Origin: Nostoc sp. NIES-4103
GTDB lineage: Bacteria; Cyanobacteriota; Cyanobacteriia; Cyanobacteriales; Nostocaceae
Assembly: GCF_002368335.1 (NCBI RefSeq)
Contig: NZ_AP018288.1
Span: 7,757,423 to 7,821,422, forward strand
DNA: 64,000 nt
Reading direction: 5' to 3'
Shown here: positions 43,329-52,837 of the stretch, piece by piece
Layout of the letters: each line of letters starts with the position of its first letter
How positions within the stretch are numbered: position 1 is the stretch's first letter
Made by a program: the position numbers and the translations under genes
The notes under the pieces: generated by a model
The model's database searches: none
The model's input: the letters and a program-made list of their open reading frames with translations, nothing else
What the model was told of the DNA's origin: nothing

Positions 43329-45488
43329 TCACTGACGATTTTCTCGTCGCCATTTTTCTCTGACTAAGCGAATTTCATCAAAGGTGTAGCTTTCACCAAG
43401 TTGTTCTTTAATTGGAGTCAGAGCAATATCACCAAGCACTTCTAAAACTTGCCAAATTTTTTGTTGATGTTCTAAAGGTACTAATTGATTTAAATCTACA
43501 GATTGATTTTTTTCAATTAGTTTTGAAAGGTGATTGAAAATTGTTGAGGGACTAAGGTTGCGTTGTTTAGCAATTTCGGGAATACTCAAACCTTGTTGAT
43601 GTAACTTTAATGTCACTAATTCTGTGTCACTAGGGAAACTTACACTGGATGTGGAATTATCTTGTTGTTCCACTAGCAAACCTTGTTCTTGGCGATAGGC
43701 TTTGATTTCTGCGAGGAACTTCTTGCCATACTGGGCGAGTTTATGACTACCTACGCCAGAGAGTTTACCAAATTCAGCCAAAGTTTGTGGCTGTACCTGC
43801 GACATTAATTTCAAGGTAGAATCTGGAAAGATCACATAAGGTGGAACAGACTGCTCATCAGCGAGTTGTTTGCGGAGCGATCGCAGCCTCTGCCATAATA
43901 TCTCTGATTCTACGGCTTTTTCGCTTCCCTCTTGCCAAGTAATCTTTTGTGCTACGGGAACAGCTAGCACAACTGTACGCTGTCGCCTCATGACTTGCCA
44001 ACTGAGGGCATTAAGTTTAAGAACTGAGTAACCATCAGTTGTTTGTTCTAGCAAACCTTGATGTAAAAGAGAACGTCCCAGCATTCGCCATTCATCTAAA
44101 CTTCTATCTTTGCCAATGCCGTAGGTAGAAAGTTTATCGTGTTCGTATTGAGTAATTTTCTGGTTTTTTGCTCCTCGCAACACATCAATAATATGCAGCA
44201 TCCCAAATCTTTCTTTGCAACGCGCTACACAAGAAAGAAATTTCATGGCTTCAATTGTCCAATCTTGCATCGGTTTGGGATGACGGCAATTGTCACAGTT
44301 TCCGCAATTTCCAGGAAAACGTTCGCCAAAATAACCTAACTGAATTGTGCGTCTACAGTCTGTACCTTCTGCATAGTCAATTACTTGCCGTAGTTGTTGT
44401 TTAGCAATTAATTGTTCTTGAGCATCGGTTTTTTGGTTAATACTCCATTCTATAGTTTTGATATCACCAAAACTGAAAAAAAGTGTACAACGAGATGCTT
44501 CTCCATCTCTGCCTGCCCTGCCTGATTCTTGATAATAACTTTCTAAATTACGCGGCAAATCAAAGTGAACTACTAACCGCACATCTGGTTTATTAATTCC
44601 CATACCAAAGGCAATTGTTGCCACCATCACCCGCACATCATCCCGAATAAATCTTGTTTGATTGGTTGTGCGTTCTTCATCACTTAATCCAGCATGATAA
44701 GGCAAAGCGGGAATTTTATCGTTTTGCAATTTAAAGGTGAGTTCATCAACTTTTTTGCGCGTTAGACAATAAATAATTGTTGAACCTTGACTATCTCGAA
44801 TTAGTTCCAATAATTCAGCGTAAGCTTGTTTGGTTTTCGCACGAACTTCGTAATAAAGATTTTGACGGTTGAAGCTGGCAAGGTGAATACTAGGTTGCTT
44901 TAACCCTAATTGTTCGATGATATCAGAACGCACGCGATCGGTAGCTGTGGCAGTGAGGGCAACAGTAGGCACATCCGGGTAACGTTTCCGCAAAGCTTTC
45001 AATTGGCGATACTCTGGGCGAAAGTCGTGTCCCCATTCCGAAACACAGTGTGCTTCATCAATGGCAAAGGTAGAAATACCGACTTGGTGATGTACTAAAT
45101 CTAGAAATGGCAGAAATCTTTCACTTAGAAGACGTTCAGGGGCAACGTATAGTAATCTCACCTTACCACTGAGGATAGCATCTTCCCGCGATCGCACCTT
45201 ATACGCATTCAAACTACTATTGAGAAAAGTGGCGCTAATATTATTATTTCGCAATGCTTCCACTTGGTCTTGCATCAAAGCAATCAACGGCGACACCACC
45301 ACCGTTAAACCCTTCTTCATCAATGCAGGTAACTGAAAGCACAGAGATTTTCCCCCACCTGTAGGCATCACCACCAGTAAATCTCGATTTTGTAGCGCAT
45401 CTTCGATAATTTGCCGTTGTCCTGGACGAAACCTGTCATAACCGAAGTGATATTTTAGCGCTTGTTCGAGATTGGGATACTGAAGCAT
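43329..45488 (-). CDS. recQ: ATP-dependent DNA helicase RecQ
   Basis: This 3'-5' helicase acts in recombination and replication-fork repair. The superfamily 2 motifs are complete: FRPGQRQIIEDAL (motif 0), MPTGGGKSLCFQLPAL (Walker A), FAIDEAHCVSEWGHDFRPEY (Walker B and aromatic loop), VALTATAT, and YYQESGRAGRDGEAS (motif VI). A zinc-binding domain has CGNCDNCRHPK. An HRDC domain (about 530-610) and a C-terminal helix-turn-helix segment (HQQGLSIPEIAKQRNLSPS) follow. At 719 residues it is full length. It is a single-gene unit. Confidence 0.95.
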   Translation of the reverse strand: MLQYPNLEQALKYHFGYDRFRPGQRQIIEDALQNRDLLVVMPTGGGKSLCFQLPALMKKGLTVVVSPLIALMQDQVEALRNNNISATFLNSSLNAYKVRSREDAILSGKVRLLYVAPERLLSERFLPFLDLVHHQVGISTFAIDEAHCVSEWGHDFRPEYRQLKALRKRYPDVPTVALTATATDRVRSDIIEQLGLKQPSIHLASFNRQNLYYEVRAKTKQAYAELLELIRDSQGSTIIYCLTRKKVDELTFKLQNDKIPALPYHAGLSDEERTTNQTRFIRDDVRVMVATIAFGMGINKPDVRLVVHFDLPRNLESYYQESGRAGRDGEASRCTLFFSFGDIKTIEWSINQKTDAQEQLIAKQQLRQVIDYAEGTDCRRTIQLGYFGERFPGNCGNCDNCRHPKPMQDWTIEAMKFLSCVARCKERFGMLHIIDVLRGAKNQKITQYEHDKLSTYGIGKDRSLDEWRMLGRSLLHQGLLEQTTDGYSVLKLNALSWQVMRRQRTVVLAVPVAQKITWQEGSEKAVESEILWQRLRSLRKQLADEQSVPPYVIFPDSTLKLMSQVQPQTLAEFGKLSGVGSHKLAQYGKKFLAEIKAYRQEQGLLVEQQDNSTSSVSFPSDTELVTLKLHQQGLSIPEIAKQRNLSPSTIFNHLSKLIEKNQSVDLNQLVPLEHQQKIWQVLEVLGDIALTPIKEQLGESYTFDEIRLVREKWRRENRQ

Positions 45489-46050
45489 AGCGATCGCTTT
45501 TTTCAGGCTTTTTTGCGTGGGTAGTTGATACCAAGATTATAAAAGCACAAATGGTTTAACGCCTCCTCTGTGTGCCTTTGTGCTTCTGCGTGAATCTAGC
45601 CCCAGTCGCCATTTTCAAGGTAATACTAAATTGAAAAATGATTGCGACAGATTGATTCACAAAACCTGTACCCACAATACGACTCATAACCCAAAATCCA
45701 AAATCTAAAATCCAAAATGGTAGAACGTGTAGTTTTGCACAAGTCCTAACTATGATCAAAGTATTAGATGAATGGCAATCAGAATCATGCCACAGTACGA
45801 TCCGCTGGACTGCTTACCCTCCGCTGAGGATTTGCCCGACGAGGAGGAGCGTTTGCACCTTCTTAATCCTAAGACAAAGATTTTCCCAGGAATCACACAC
45901 AATCTCTCTTAAACTATTCTTTGTTGGCTTACTTGGCGTACTTGGTGAACCAGCACCTACGACGGGAAACCCGTCGTAGGCGACTGGTGTTAGTGCAGCA
46001 GTAGCGAGCTTGCGAGCGTCACCCAAAGGGCGGTTCGTTTTGATTACAAA
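45489..46050. other. gap with a Uma2-like gene fragment and palindromes
   Basis: Besides the fragment at 45787-45912 the gap contains the dispersed repeat CCTCTGTGTGCCTTTGTGCTTC (45563-45585, recognised in part) and a perfect short palindrome CCTACGACGGG...CCCGTCGTAGG near 45956-45980. Heptamer-like repeats (AATCCAAAATC) lie at 45693-45716. Confidence 0.45.
45787..45912 (+). pseudogene. fragment resembling the start of a Uma2-family endonuclease gene
   Basis: The frame encodes MPQYDPLDCLPSAEDLPDEE, which closely resembles the first 20 residues I remember for cyanobacterial Uma2 (DUF820) PD-(D/E)XK proteins (MPQYNPLDCLPSAEDLPD...). It then diverges and stops after about 40 codons. No catalytic core remains. 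The call rests on memory of one motif. Confidence 0.4.
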
Positions 46051-46284
46051 CTAACGCACCAACCGAGCAATCATATTAATCAGCCACATCACAATACTCA
46101 AGCCAATGCTGACAAGTACCATAGTTGCAATAGGAAAGTACAAGGTAAATCCAGGACGCTCAACTTTAATATCTCCTGGTAAATTACCCAACCAACCTAA
46201 CTTATCTGCAAACAACCACAAGCCAAGACCAATAATTACCAAAACTACACCCAGGCTCAAAATTAGTTTGCCGATATTGTCCAT
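46051..46284 (-). CDS. DUF2905-type small membrane protein
   Basis: A 77-residue protein with two membrane helices (IGKLILSLGVVLVIIGLGLW and FPIATMVLVSIGLSIVMWLI) joined by LGNLPGDIKVERPGFTLYFP, the loop typical of DUF2905 proteins. It should sit in the cytoplasmic membrane. The function of the family is unknown. It is a single-gene unit; the remnant upstream on the same strand is a pseudogene. Confidence 0.75.
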   Translation of the reverse strand: MDNIGKLILSLGVVLVIIGLGLWLFADKLGWLGNLPGDIKVERPGFTLYFPIATMVLVSIGLSIVMWLINMIARLVR

Positions 46285-46302
46285 AGGTTCTGAGAATCAA
46301 AC

Positions 46303-46485
46303 TCACCCTTTTAAAATTTGCCGAATTTCTTCTAGAGTCGCATCCTCCAAAAGGATACGTCTGCCATTACGCACCACAATTAACACCTTTTCAATTCTTT
46401 TCCCAAACGTTGTTTATACTCTCGATACCACTTACGCATTTGTTCAACGATCGCGATCGCCCAAATCAGCAGATAATTCTTCATT
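46303..46485 (-). pseudogene. frameshifted remnant of a small gene
   Basis: Three reading-frame pieces in a row give a plausible single protein: EELSADLGDRDR, then EQMRKWYREYKQRLGKEL, then EKVLIVVRNGRRILLEDA and TLEEIRRILKG ending at a stop. At least two small indels separate the pieces; one lies in the duplicated GATCGCGATCG of a HIP1-like site. The family is not recognised. Confidence 0.4.
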
Positions 46486-46494
46486 ATTAATAAC

Positions 46495-46545
46495 TCTACA
46501 ATTCCCCTCATCTCCCTCATCCCCCTCATCCCCTCATCCCCTCAC
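46495..46545. repeat. CCCCTCAT repeats
   Basis: CCCCTCATC units repeat about six times between the remnant and the YdcF-like gene, overlapping the 3' end of the latter. Confidence 0.75.
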
Positions 46546-47240
46546 TTCCCCACACCTCCTTGGTGTTCACACTTAAAACCTTGATGCTGCCAAGCTTGCA
46601 TATCCACTTCAGCCAGTTTTGTCACATTTGAGCATTGTGGCTGGATGATTTGACTTAAAACAGCCCACAACAAACTGCGCGTTATATCTAACGCAGTTTT
46701 CCCCCAAGACTCTCGATTCGCTGGAATACCCGACTCCTCAACAATATCTGGTTCTACCCAAATGCCATGAGCGCCTAAGAGAATTTGTGCCATCCATTTA
46801 GCTCTTGGTAGGTGAGTTGGTGACGTAATCAGCTTAATCTTATGTACTCCCCAACGCCGGAGAATCGGAATTCCATAGTAAAAATTGTCAAAAGTAGAAT
46901 TGGCGCACTTTTCTAACCAAACATTTTGCAATTGTGCCGCTTCTCGCTGAAAAATTAGCCAGATACAGGGGTCTTTAGAACCTTGAGAAATTAGAATTGG
47001 TGTTTGCGGATATTGTTTTGCTTGTTGGGCTACATAAATTTCTCGGCGAATACTACCACCAAGTACAAAAAAGCCATCTACAGGCTCCGAAGAAGCAAAA
47101 ACTAGGGCTATAGTGGTGAAAACCAGCCAAATGACAAAGAGAGTGCATAAACCACAAACTGCTTTTTGTAACAATTGCCACTGTTTACGGAATCTTTGCC
47201 TTTGGGCAATTGATGAAGATCTAGTAAATTTATGTCTCAT
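46542..47240 (-). CDS. YdcF/SanA-family (DUF218) membrane-anchored protein
   Basis: One N-terminal membrane helix (about 27-50, VCGLCTLFVIWLVFTTIALV) anchors the protein. The DUF218 core follows: VDGFFVLGGSIRREIYVAQQ, then PILISQGSKDPC, STFDNFYYGIPILRRWG and IKLITSPTHLPRAKWMA. Members such as ElyC/SanA affect envelope integrity, and some bind nucleotide cofactors. At 232 residues it is full length. The last residues are encoded in a CT-rich repeat, so the exact end may vary between strains. Confidence 0.78.
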   Translation of the reverse strand: MRHKFTRSSSIAQRQRFRKQWQLLQKAVCGLCTLFVIWLVFTTIALVFASSEPVDGFFVLGGSIRREIYVAQQAKQYPQTPILISQGSKDPCIWLIFQREAAQLQNVWLEKCANSTFDNFYYGIPILRRWGVHKIKLITSPTHLPRAKWMAQILLGAHGIWVEPDIVEESGIPANRESWGKTALDITRSLLWAVLSQIIQPQCSNVTKLAEVDMQAWQHQGFKCEHQGGVGK

Positions 47241-47571
47241 GACATGCTAATAAAGACTTGGGTGAATCATGTCCAGAAGACCAGCAATTAACTCAGCGAA
47301 ATGCTATCTTATAAAAATAATATAGGGTGTAAAGATGACACCAACAAAAGTGTCACACTATCGTCACATTAAATTCATAGTGACAAATTAGACTGCCACA
47401 AAAACTGGCAAGTCAGCAATAATAGTTAATAAATTATTGCAATATTTCAGAATAATTCAAAGGGGAAAATTAATGAGGGGAACATAACTGAAAATAGGGT
47501 ATAAAAACTTAAAGTTTTCTCAAAAGCCTGATTGCTAAACTGTCAACACACAATTACCCCAGCTGATATAC
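47241..47571. promoter_or_regulatory. divergent promoter region
   Basis: The gap separates the divergent YdcF-like and protease genes. TGTCACACTATCGTCACATT (47350-47369) contains repeated GTCACA words that could be an operator. The rest is AT-rich. No gene is seen. Confidence 0.3.
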
Positions 47572-48909
47572 ATGAACCAATCTGCGAAACGTCACTCGCC
47601 GCTCCAAGTAGCCTTGATTGGTGGAGCGATCGCTACAACGGCCACCTTGTCTGTATTTGGCCCTGCTTGGACTCGCTGTGTGCGTGCCGCTCTACAAGAT
47701 AGTCCAAAAGCATTAGTTGACCAAGTATGGCAACTAGTAAATCGTGAATATGTTGACGGCAGTTTTAATAAACAAGATTGGCAAGCAACTCGGCAAAGCT
47801 TGTTAAGCAAAAACTATTCTTCTAACGAAGAAGCTTATGTAACAATTCGTGAAGCCTTACAAAAGTTGGGAGATCCTTACACTCGGTTCATGGATCCCAA
47901 ACAGTATGAAGCTCTCACCAGCCAAACATCCGGAGAAGTCTCTGGAATTGGCATTCGCATGGAACTAAACGAAAAAACCAAGCGGCTAACTGTTGTGGAA
48001 GCCATAGAAAATTCTCCAGCACTGAGAGCTGGAATCAAAGCAGGCGATGAAATTTTGGCAATCGATGGCAAATCCACTTTAGGGCTGAAAGTTGATGATG
48101 CTTCCAAACTGATTCGCGGCAAAGCAGGTACTCCCATAACTTTGCAGCTAGGACGGACAGGACAGAATGCTGTGACTGTGAAGTTGACACGGGCAAATAT
48201 TGAAGTACCAACAGTACGTTACACCCTCAAACAAGAAGGCAATCGGCGCGTTGGCTATATCCGTTTGCGCGAATTTAGTGCCCACGCTGCCGATCAAATG
48301 CGTCGAGCCATCCGTGATTTGAATGGTCAGAAAGTCGATGCTTTTGTGTTAGATTTGCGCGGGAATCCCGGCGGTTTGTTGCAGGCGAGCATTGAAATTG
48401 CTCGAATGTGGCTGGATGATGGTGGCATTGTCCGCACCGTTAACCGTCAAGGCTACAGCGAAGATACCAAAGCCAATCGCACAGCCTTGACAAAATTGCC
48501 TTTAGCTGTATTGGTGGATGGAAATTCCGCAAGTGCTAGTGAAATTCTTACAGGTGCCCTCAAAGATAATAAGCGAGCTATAGTTATTGGTGGTCAAACC
48601 TTCGGTAAAGCTTTAGTACAGTCAGTTCACGAATTATCAGATGGTTCCGGTTTAGCCGTTACTATTGCTCACTACTACACCCCTGCCGGTACAGACATTA
48701 ACCATAAAGGAATTACACCAAATATCAAGATAGACTTGACAGAAGCACAAGAGCGCCAGTTGGCATCCAACCCCAATTTAGTAGGAACTCAAAGCGATCC
48801 GCAATATGCCAGAGCGATCGCAGTTCTATCTAGTAACAACTTCGCTCAATCTCCCACCAGCCAATTGACTCAACCCATGAGCGCTAGCGCCAGCGACTTA
48901 CAATTTTAG
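47572..48909 (+). CDS. carboxyl-terminal processing protease (S41 family)
   Basis: Ctp proteases act in the lumen or periplasm; CtpA matures the D1 protein of photosystem II. An N-terminal export signal (VALIGGAIATTATLSVFG) is present. A PDZ domain lies at about 105-195 (GIGIRMELNE, SPALRAGIKAGDEILAIDG). The catalytic core has VLDLRGNPGGLLQASIEIA, GNSASASEIL with the serine and GQTFGKALVQSV with the lysine of the Ser-Lys dyad. At 445 residues it fits the CtpA/B/C group; which paralogue it is cannot be settled by eye. Confidence 0.9.
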   Translation: MNQSAKRHSPLQVALIGGAIATTATLSVFGPAWTRCVRAALQDSPKALVDQVWQLVNREYVDGSFNKQDWQATRQSLLSKNYSSNEEAYVTIREALQKLGDPYTRFMDPKQYEALTSQTSGEVSGIGIRMELNEKTKRLTVVEAIENSPALRAGIKAGDEILAIDGKSTLGLKVDDASKLIRGKAGTPITLQLGRTGQNAVTVKLTRANIEVPTVRYTLKQEGNRRVGYIRLREFSAHAADQMRRAIRDLNGQKVDAFVLDLRGNPGGLLQASIEIARMWLDDGGIVRTVNRQGYSEDTKANRTALTKLPLAVLVDGNSASASEILTGALKDNKRAIVIGGQTFGKALVQSVHELSDGSGLAVTIAHYYTPAGTDINHKGITPNIKIDLTEAQERQLASNPNLVGTQSDPQYARAIAVLSSNNFAQSPTSQLTQPMSASASDLQF

Positions 48910-48958
48910 ATTGATCGCTTGTTAATTTTTAACTAGTGTTCATTATCAGGATTAGAAA

Positions 48959-49015
48959 GTATGAAGTATAAAGGCTGAAGGATGAATTTCATACTTCAGC
49001 CTTTATACTTCATAC
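48959..49015 (+). terminator. long perfect inverted repeat after the ctp gene
   Basis: Two 22-base arms (starting GTATGAAGTATAAAGG and ending CCTTTATACTTCATAC) pair perfectly across 13 bases, and TTCATACTTTT follows. It lies about 50 bases after the protease stop and can serve as a terminator. An in-frame ATG of the next gene falls in its loop, which argues against that start. Confidence 0.65.
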
Positions 49016-49026
49016 TTCATACTTTT

Positions 49027-49995
49027 ATGAATCCTTTATTAGCTGATACAACCACCACCAACAGCTTATTGCCAATGGTATCGGTGGTTGTTCCTATTTA
49101 TAACGGTGAAGCAGACTTACCAGAATTAATTAATTGTCTGTTGTCTCAAACCTATCCACTAGACCGAGTAGAGTACTTAATTGTAGACAATAACAGTAGC
49201 GATCGCACCCTCGCCTATCTCCAAACATCTGCCGAAAATTGCCCAATTACAATTCGTCCCCTCAGCCAAAACCAAATTCAAAGTTCCTACGCCGCCCGCA
49301 ATACTGGTATTCACGCCGCTGTGGGTGAAATCATTGCATTTACTGATGCTGATTGCCGTCCGCAACCACAATGGCTTATATCATTAATTCAACCTTTTGT
49401 CAAGCAAGATGTAGTAATAGTTGCCGGTGAAATTATCGCCCTACCAGGCAATACCCTGTTAGAACAATACGCAGATAGGCAAGAAACACTATCACAAAAG
49501 CATACCCTGGCCCATTCCTTTTGCGCTTATGGTCAAACTGCTAATTTAGCCATTCGGCGTATAGCCTTAGAAAAAGCAGGTTTATTTCGTCCATATTTGA
49601 CAACTGGCGGCGATGCAGACATTTGTTGGCGGATTTTGCAGCAAAACATTGGACGTTTAGAATTTGCCCCAGAAGCGATCGTTCAACACCGTCACCGTAC
49701 CACACTCAAAGAACTAGAAAGCCAATGGCGGCGTTATGGACGCTCAAATCGCTATCTCCATGAACTGCATGGCATAGAATTGATGCGAGAAATCACCAAG
49801 GGCGAATGTGGCTATCGCTTGCTACGTTGGTTATTAAAAGAAGTGCCAAAACAAACCCTAAAAGCGATCGCTCTTAAAGCCAACCTTGTAGATTTATTCA
49901 ATACTCCCATTGGTTTGTTCACTGCTAGGGCGCGTTACTCTGGACAGCAAGACGCTAAATTGCCAGAACAAGCCAAGATAATAGAGTGGCTGTGA
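49027..49995 (+). CDS. glycosyltransferase family 2 protein
   Basis: This is a GT-A fold, inverting-type glycosyltransferase. The nucleotide-sugar site is VSVVVPIYNGEADLPELI, then YLIVDNNSSDRTLAYL and IAFTDADCRPQPQWL with the metal-binding DxD. GGDADICWRILQQNIG is the acceptor-side motif. The start at 49027 (MNPLLADTTTT) is preferred, since the earlier ATG lies inside a terminator-like hairpin; this gives 322 residues. There is no membrane helix, so it acts in the cytoplasm. The product is unknown. Confidence 0.83.
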   Translation: MNPLLADTTTTNSLLPMVSVVVPIYNGEADLPELINCLLSQTYPLDRVEYLIVDNNSSDRTLAYLQTSAENCPITIRPLSQNQIQSSYAARNTGIHAAVGEIIAFTDADCRPQPQWLISLIQPFVKQDVVIVAGEIIALPGNTLLEQYADRQETLSQKHTLAHSFCAYGQTANLAIRRIALEKAGLFRPYLTTGGDADICWRILQQNIGRLEFAPEAIVQHRHRTTLKELESQWRRYGRSNRYLHELHGIELMREITKGECGYRLLRWLLKEVPKQTLKAIALKANLVDLFNTPIGLFTARARYSGQQDAKLPEQAKIIEWL

Positions 49996-50130
49996 AAAAC
50001 TTTTTCTCAGTTGTGACAACCTAACTTGTATGCAAATCGTATACGTCTTCATTGGCCGTTAGAGGCAAAGTATAGCTTTGCCTCTTTGGGGTTCTTCAGG
50101 TTGAATAAGTAATCAGCAAAAGACATGATA

Positions 50131-50922
50131 TCAAATTTTGCTTTCAGCTACTTTTTGAGCGAAAAAAATCTTTCGGTAATTAGTAGCTAGTGGATTTTCT
50201 GATAATACAGGTGGGAAAAGTATATGCTTGTTAACGACTTCTTTGGGAAAGTTTGATTTGTTAATCACCGTTACTTTAAACCCAAATATTTCTATTATGG
50301 AATTAAAGTTATCGCCATAGATACGTAGATGATCCCATTGCCCAAAGATACGTTCCCTATCTTCAAGGGACACAACAGTTGAATCTTCAAATGTTTCTGC
50401 TAAGTTATCCTTCTGTGGTACCGTTAGTATTGCATAGCCACCAACGCTTAAAACCCGATATATTTCTTTAAAAGCATTACTATCATTGGGAACATGTTCT
50501 AAAACATCACAAGCAATAATCAGATCAAATTCGCCATCTTGAATTTGATGCATGTTTGATATATCTAATTGTAAGTCTACCCTTTTGTCTAAAAAGTCTG
50601 CCGTAACATACTTTGCAGCATATGTTCTCAGTGTTGATTTTAGTTGTGCTTCTGGCGCAAAATGAAGGACGCGTTTATCCTGAACAAGTTTTTTATAAGA
50701 AAAATCATCAGTAAATGACAGAGATGCAGCTAACAATCTATGACGTATATCTGAGCAACAATTAGGACAAATTGTATGAGTATGCCAAACATCGTTTATA
50801 AAATGTTTACCCTGCCATTTACAAACATTACATTCTACATATTTAGGTTGGGACAGATAGGCAGACATTGCCGTTCGATATAATTTATTTGTTGCCTTTT
50901 TTTGAAGTTCGATCAATTTCAT
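50131..50922 (-). CDS. SAM-dependent methyltransferase with N-terminal zinc ribbon
   Basis: The N-terminal 65 residues carry a zinc ribbon (VECNVCKWQGKHF and ICPNCCSDIRHR). The class I methyltransferase domain follows with VLHFAPEAQL (glycine-poor motif I), YVTADFLDKRVDLQLDISNM, and FDLIIACDVLEHVPNDSNAF, then GGYAILTVPQKD. It has 263 residues. Such proteins often lie in polysaccharide or secondary-metabolite clusters, but here it stands alone. The substrate is unknown. Confidence 0.8.
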   Translation of the reverse strand: MKLIELQKKATNKLYRTAMSAYLSQPKYVECNVCKWQGKHFINDVWHTHTICPNCCSDIRHRLLAASLSFTDDFSYKKLVQDKRVLHFAPEAQLKSTLRTYAAKYVTADFLDKRVDLQLDISNMHQIQDGEFDLIIACDVLEHVPNDSNAFKEIYRVLSVGGYAILTVPQKDNLAETFEDSTVVSLEDRERIFGQWDHLRIYGDNFNSIIEIFGFKVTVINKSNFPKEVVNKHILFPPVLSENPLATNYRKIFFAQKVAESKI

Positions 50923-52083
50923 AAATGTTTATTACTATTTATTTTCGGATTGTATATTTGCTAAGCGAATTGAAATTTTTTCTTAAATATCCTTTATTTA
51001 GGATATATCTATCACGTAGCAGACAATCATAAATAGAGAGCTTTTACAAAAAATTTAATTATTTAGCTGGAGAAAATACTGAACCACAAAGTGAAAAGTT
51101 TATTATGAAGAATATGTAATCTTAATATAAATTAAGATCTAAGCTTCATTTATATTACCTTCTCTAAAATGCCTGTCCTTTGCCCGAAAGTCTTTACTTG
51201 TCGCAGTTATTTAATAAGATTTGCACCCATAATTTTTTCTGACTTTTCACGTCATGTGGAAAAGTTAACGCCAGACCTAACCCCCCAGCCCCTTCAAGGG
51301 AAGGGGGAGCAATTAAAGCCTCTGATGCCACATGCGCTCGTCTGTCGGCAAAGCGCACTCTTCGCAGTGGCTCCCCCACAAGGAGGAGCCACTGCGTTGC
51401 GGTGTTAGCGTAGCGATCTTCGACGTAGGAGCGTCGAGAGTCGCAGTCTTGGACGCCACATCCTCTACTTGGGGAGACCCCAAGACCGGAGTGGCTCCGC
51501 TTTCCGGCGATTGCGATCTCAAGAGCGTTAGCGACGCAGGAGCGTCACTCCCGTTAGCGTAGCGTTAGCGAGCTTGCGAGCGTCACCCAAGGGGGGTTCC
51601 CACGGCAGTCCGCTCAAGTCGGGAAACCCGCCCACGCGGCTGCATCCCCGTTGTAGCAACTGGCGTGAGAGGTTGGGAGAGGGGTTTTCCAGATCCCGTG
51701 AAAAGTCAGATAATTTTTTAACCCTTTGGCACTTATAGTTTTATGCCTTTTGGGGCATGAAACGGCCTTGCTTAGCAAAAGGAACGGCATAGCTAGGGAT
51801 AATTATTAAGCGCATTTTAGAGAAAATGGTATAATTTTTAACCTTATACAACCTGATCATTGCTTATTAACTTTCACTAAATTGACGTGCGTCTCTGTTG
51901 GAGACTCACGTTAAATTGGAAATCAATCATCATCGCGTTTCTTCCACAGAACATGAAAAAGCCCTTAAAAATAGAGAAAGATAGTTATCTTTCTAATTTT
52001 CAAAGGCAGTAAAAACTAAATTTTGATTCTACAATCAGGTGTTAATTCAACATTATAGTCTCTGCTTTGCTGCTCTTAAGATA
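50923..52083. other. long intergenic region containing a nested mobile element
   Basis: The first 230 bases are AT-rich and should hold the methyltransferase promoter. A MITE with nested repeats covers 51238-51710. Positions 51890-51915 hold a small hairpin (ACGTGCGTCTC...GAGACTCACGT). No credible gene is seen in the whole gap; short frames across 51194-51562 lie in repeats. Confidence 0.5.
51238..51710. mobile_element. MITE with nested palindromic repeats
   Basis: Perfect 14-base terminal inverted repeats (TCTGACTTTTCACG and CGTGAAAAGTCAGA) are flanked by an identical TAATTTTT on both sides (51230-51237 and 51711-51718), a clear target duplication. Inside, the 'ctaacccccc...gagaggggtt' palindrome is split by about 350 bases of further short palindromes, including the GTCTTGGGG core in reverse orientation and several GCGTTAGCG / GAGCGTC words. 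It seems to have been a landing site for other small repeats. Confidence 0.75.
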
Positions 52084-52407
52084 TTAAGAAGCTATTGCCA
52101 CTTCTACCAATTGTTGCAATTCACCATTCTGGTAAAGTTCAATCATGACATCAGAACCACCAATAAATTCACCATCAATATACACTTGGGGAATTGTTGG
52201 CCAGTTAGAATATTCTTTGATGCCCTGACGAATTTCGGGGTCTGAGAGAACATCAAACGTCTCAAAAGGAACTGCCAAAGTATTAAGAATCTGCACAACG
52301 TTGTTAGAAAAACCACATTGAGGCATCAACTTGGTTCCTTTCATGAAAACAAAAATCTTGTTTTGTTTTATCAAGTTATCAATTCTGTCTTTCAGTTCTG
52401 GTGTCAT
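52084..52407 (-). CDS. grxD: monothiol glutaredoxin (Grx4/GrxD type)
   Basis: The CGFS active site in LMPQCGFSNNVVQIL marks a monothiol glutaredoxin that binds and transfers [2Fe-2S] clusters together with glutathione. WPTIPQVYIDGEFIGGSD is the cis-Pro and GSH-binding region. At 107 residues it is a single-domain member. A BolA-family gene lies 130 bases upstream on the same strand, its usual physical partner. A role in iron-sulfur and redox signalling in the cytoplasm is expected. Confidence 0.93.
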   Translation of the reverse strand: MTPELKDRIDNLIKQNKIFVFMKGTKLMPQCGFSNNVVQILNTLAVPFETFDVLSDPEIRQGIKEYSNWPTIPQVYIDGEFIGGSDVMIELYQNGELQQLVEVAIAS

Positions 52408-52537
52408 AGTGTTTTTGTTTCCTGTTCTAGATTAAATGGTGAGGAGTTAAAAGTGAGAAGTTATTGATTTAAACTGCAACTCCTAACTCATAACTCAAAA
52501 CTCCTAACTTCCGATTCATAACTCCTAAGTTTAAAGT

Positions 52538-52795
52538 TCAGGAGGCGGCTGTTGCTTGCCACACTTCGGGAGTATAGGTTTTGATAGCCAAGGCATGAAT
52601 CGCTTCAGTTGACATAGCTTCTTGCAAAGCACCATAAATTAACTGGTGTTGTTGCACCAGTCTTTTGCCTGCAAACTGCGATGACACTACTGTCACCTGA
52701 TAGTGGTCACCGCCACCAGTCAAGTCCTGCACCTGGACTTGGGCATCTGGCAGTTTTGCCTTGATCATTGCCTCAACCTGCTGCGGACTAATCAT
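52538..52795 (-). CDS. BolA-family protein
   Basis: An 85-residue BolA-like protein: VEAMIKAKLPDAQVQVQDLT, then GGGDHYQVTVVSSQFAGKRL with the conserved His, and the invariant HQLIYGALQEAM. BolA proteins form heterodimers with CGFS glutaredoxins around an iron-sulfur cluster. The grxD gene follows on the same strand with a repeat-filled spacer of 130 bases, which supports a functional pair. Confidence 0.88.
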   Translation of the reverse strand: MISPQQVEAMIKAKLPDAQVQVQDLTGGGDHYQVTVVSSQFAGKRLVQQHQLIYGALQEAMSTEAIHALAIKTYTPEVWQATAAS

Positions 52796-52837
52796 CGCAA
52801 TTCCTGAAAAAACTTACTTTCCTATTATTAACAAATA

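Noticed and set aside
45556..45759. 67-codon minus-strand frame after recQ
   Set aside because: Its product is composed of translated spacer repeats (AATCCAAAATC and CTTTGTGCTTC types) and shows no family signal.
51169..51562. Open frames of 60-80 codons on both strands
   Set aside because: They lie across nested palindromic repeats of the MITE and change frame with every repeat; no protein signature is seen.
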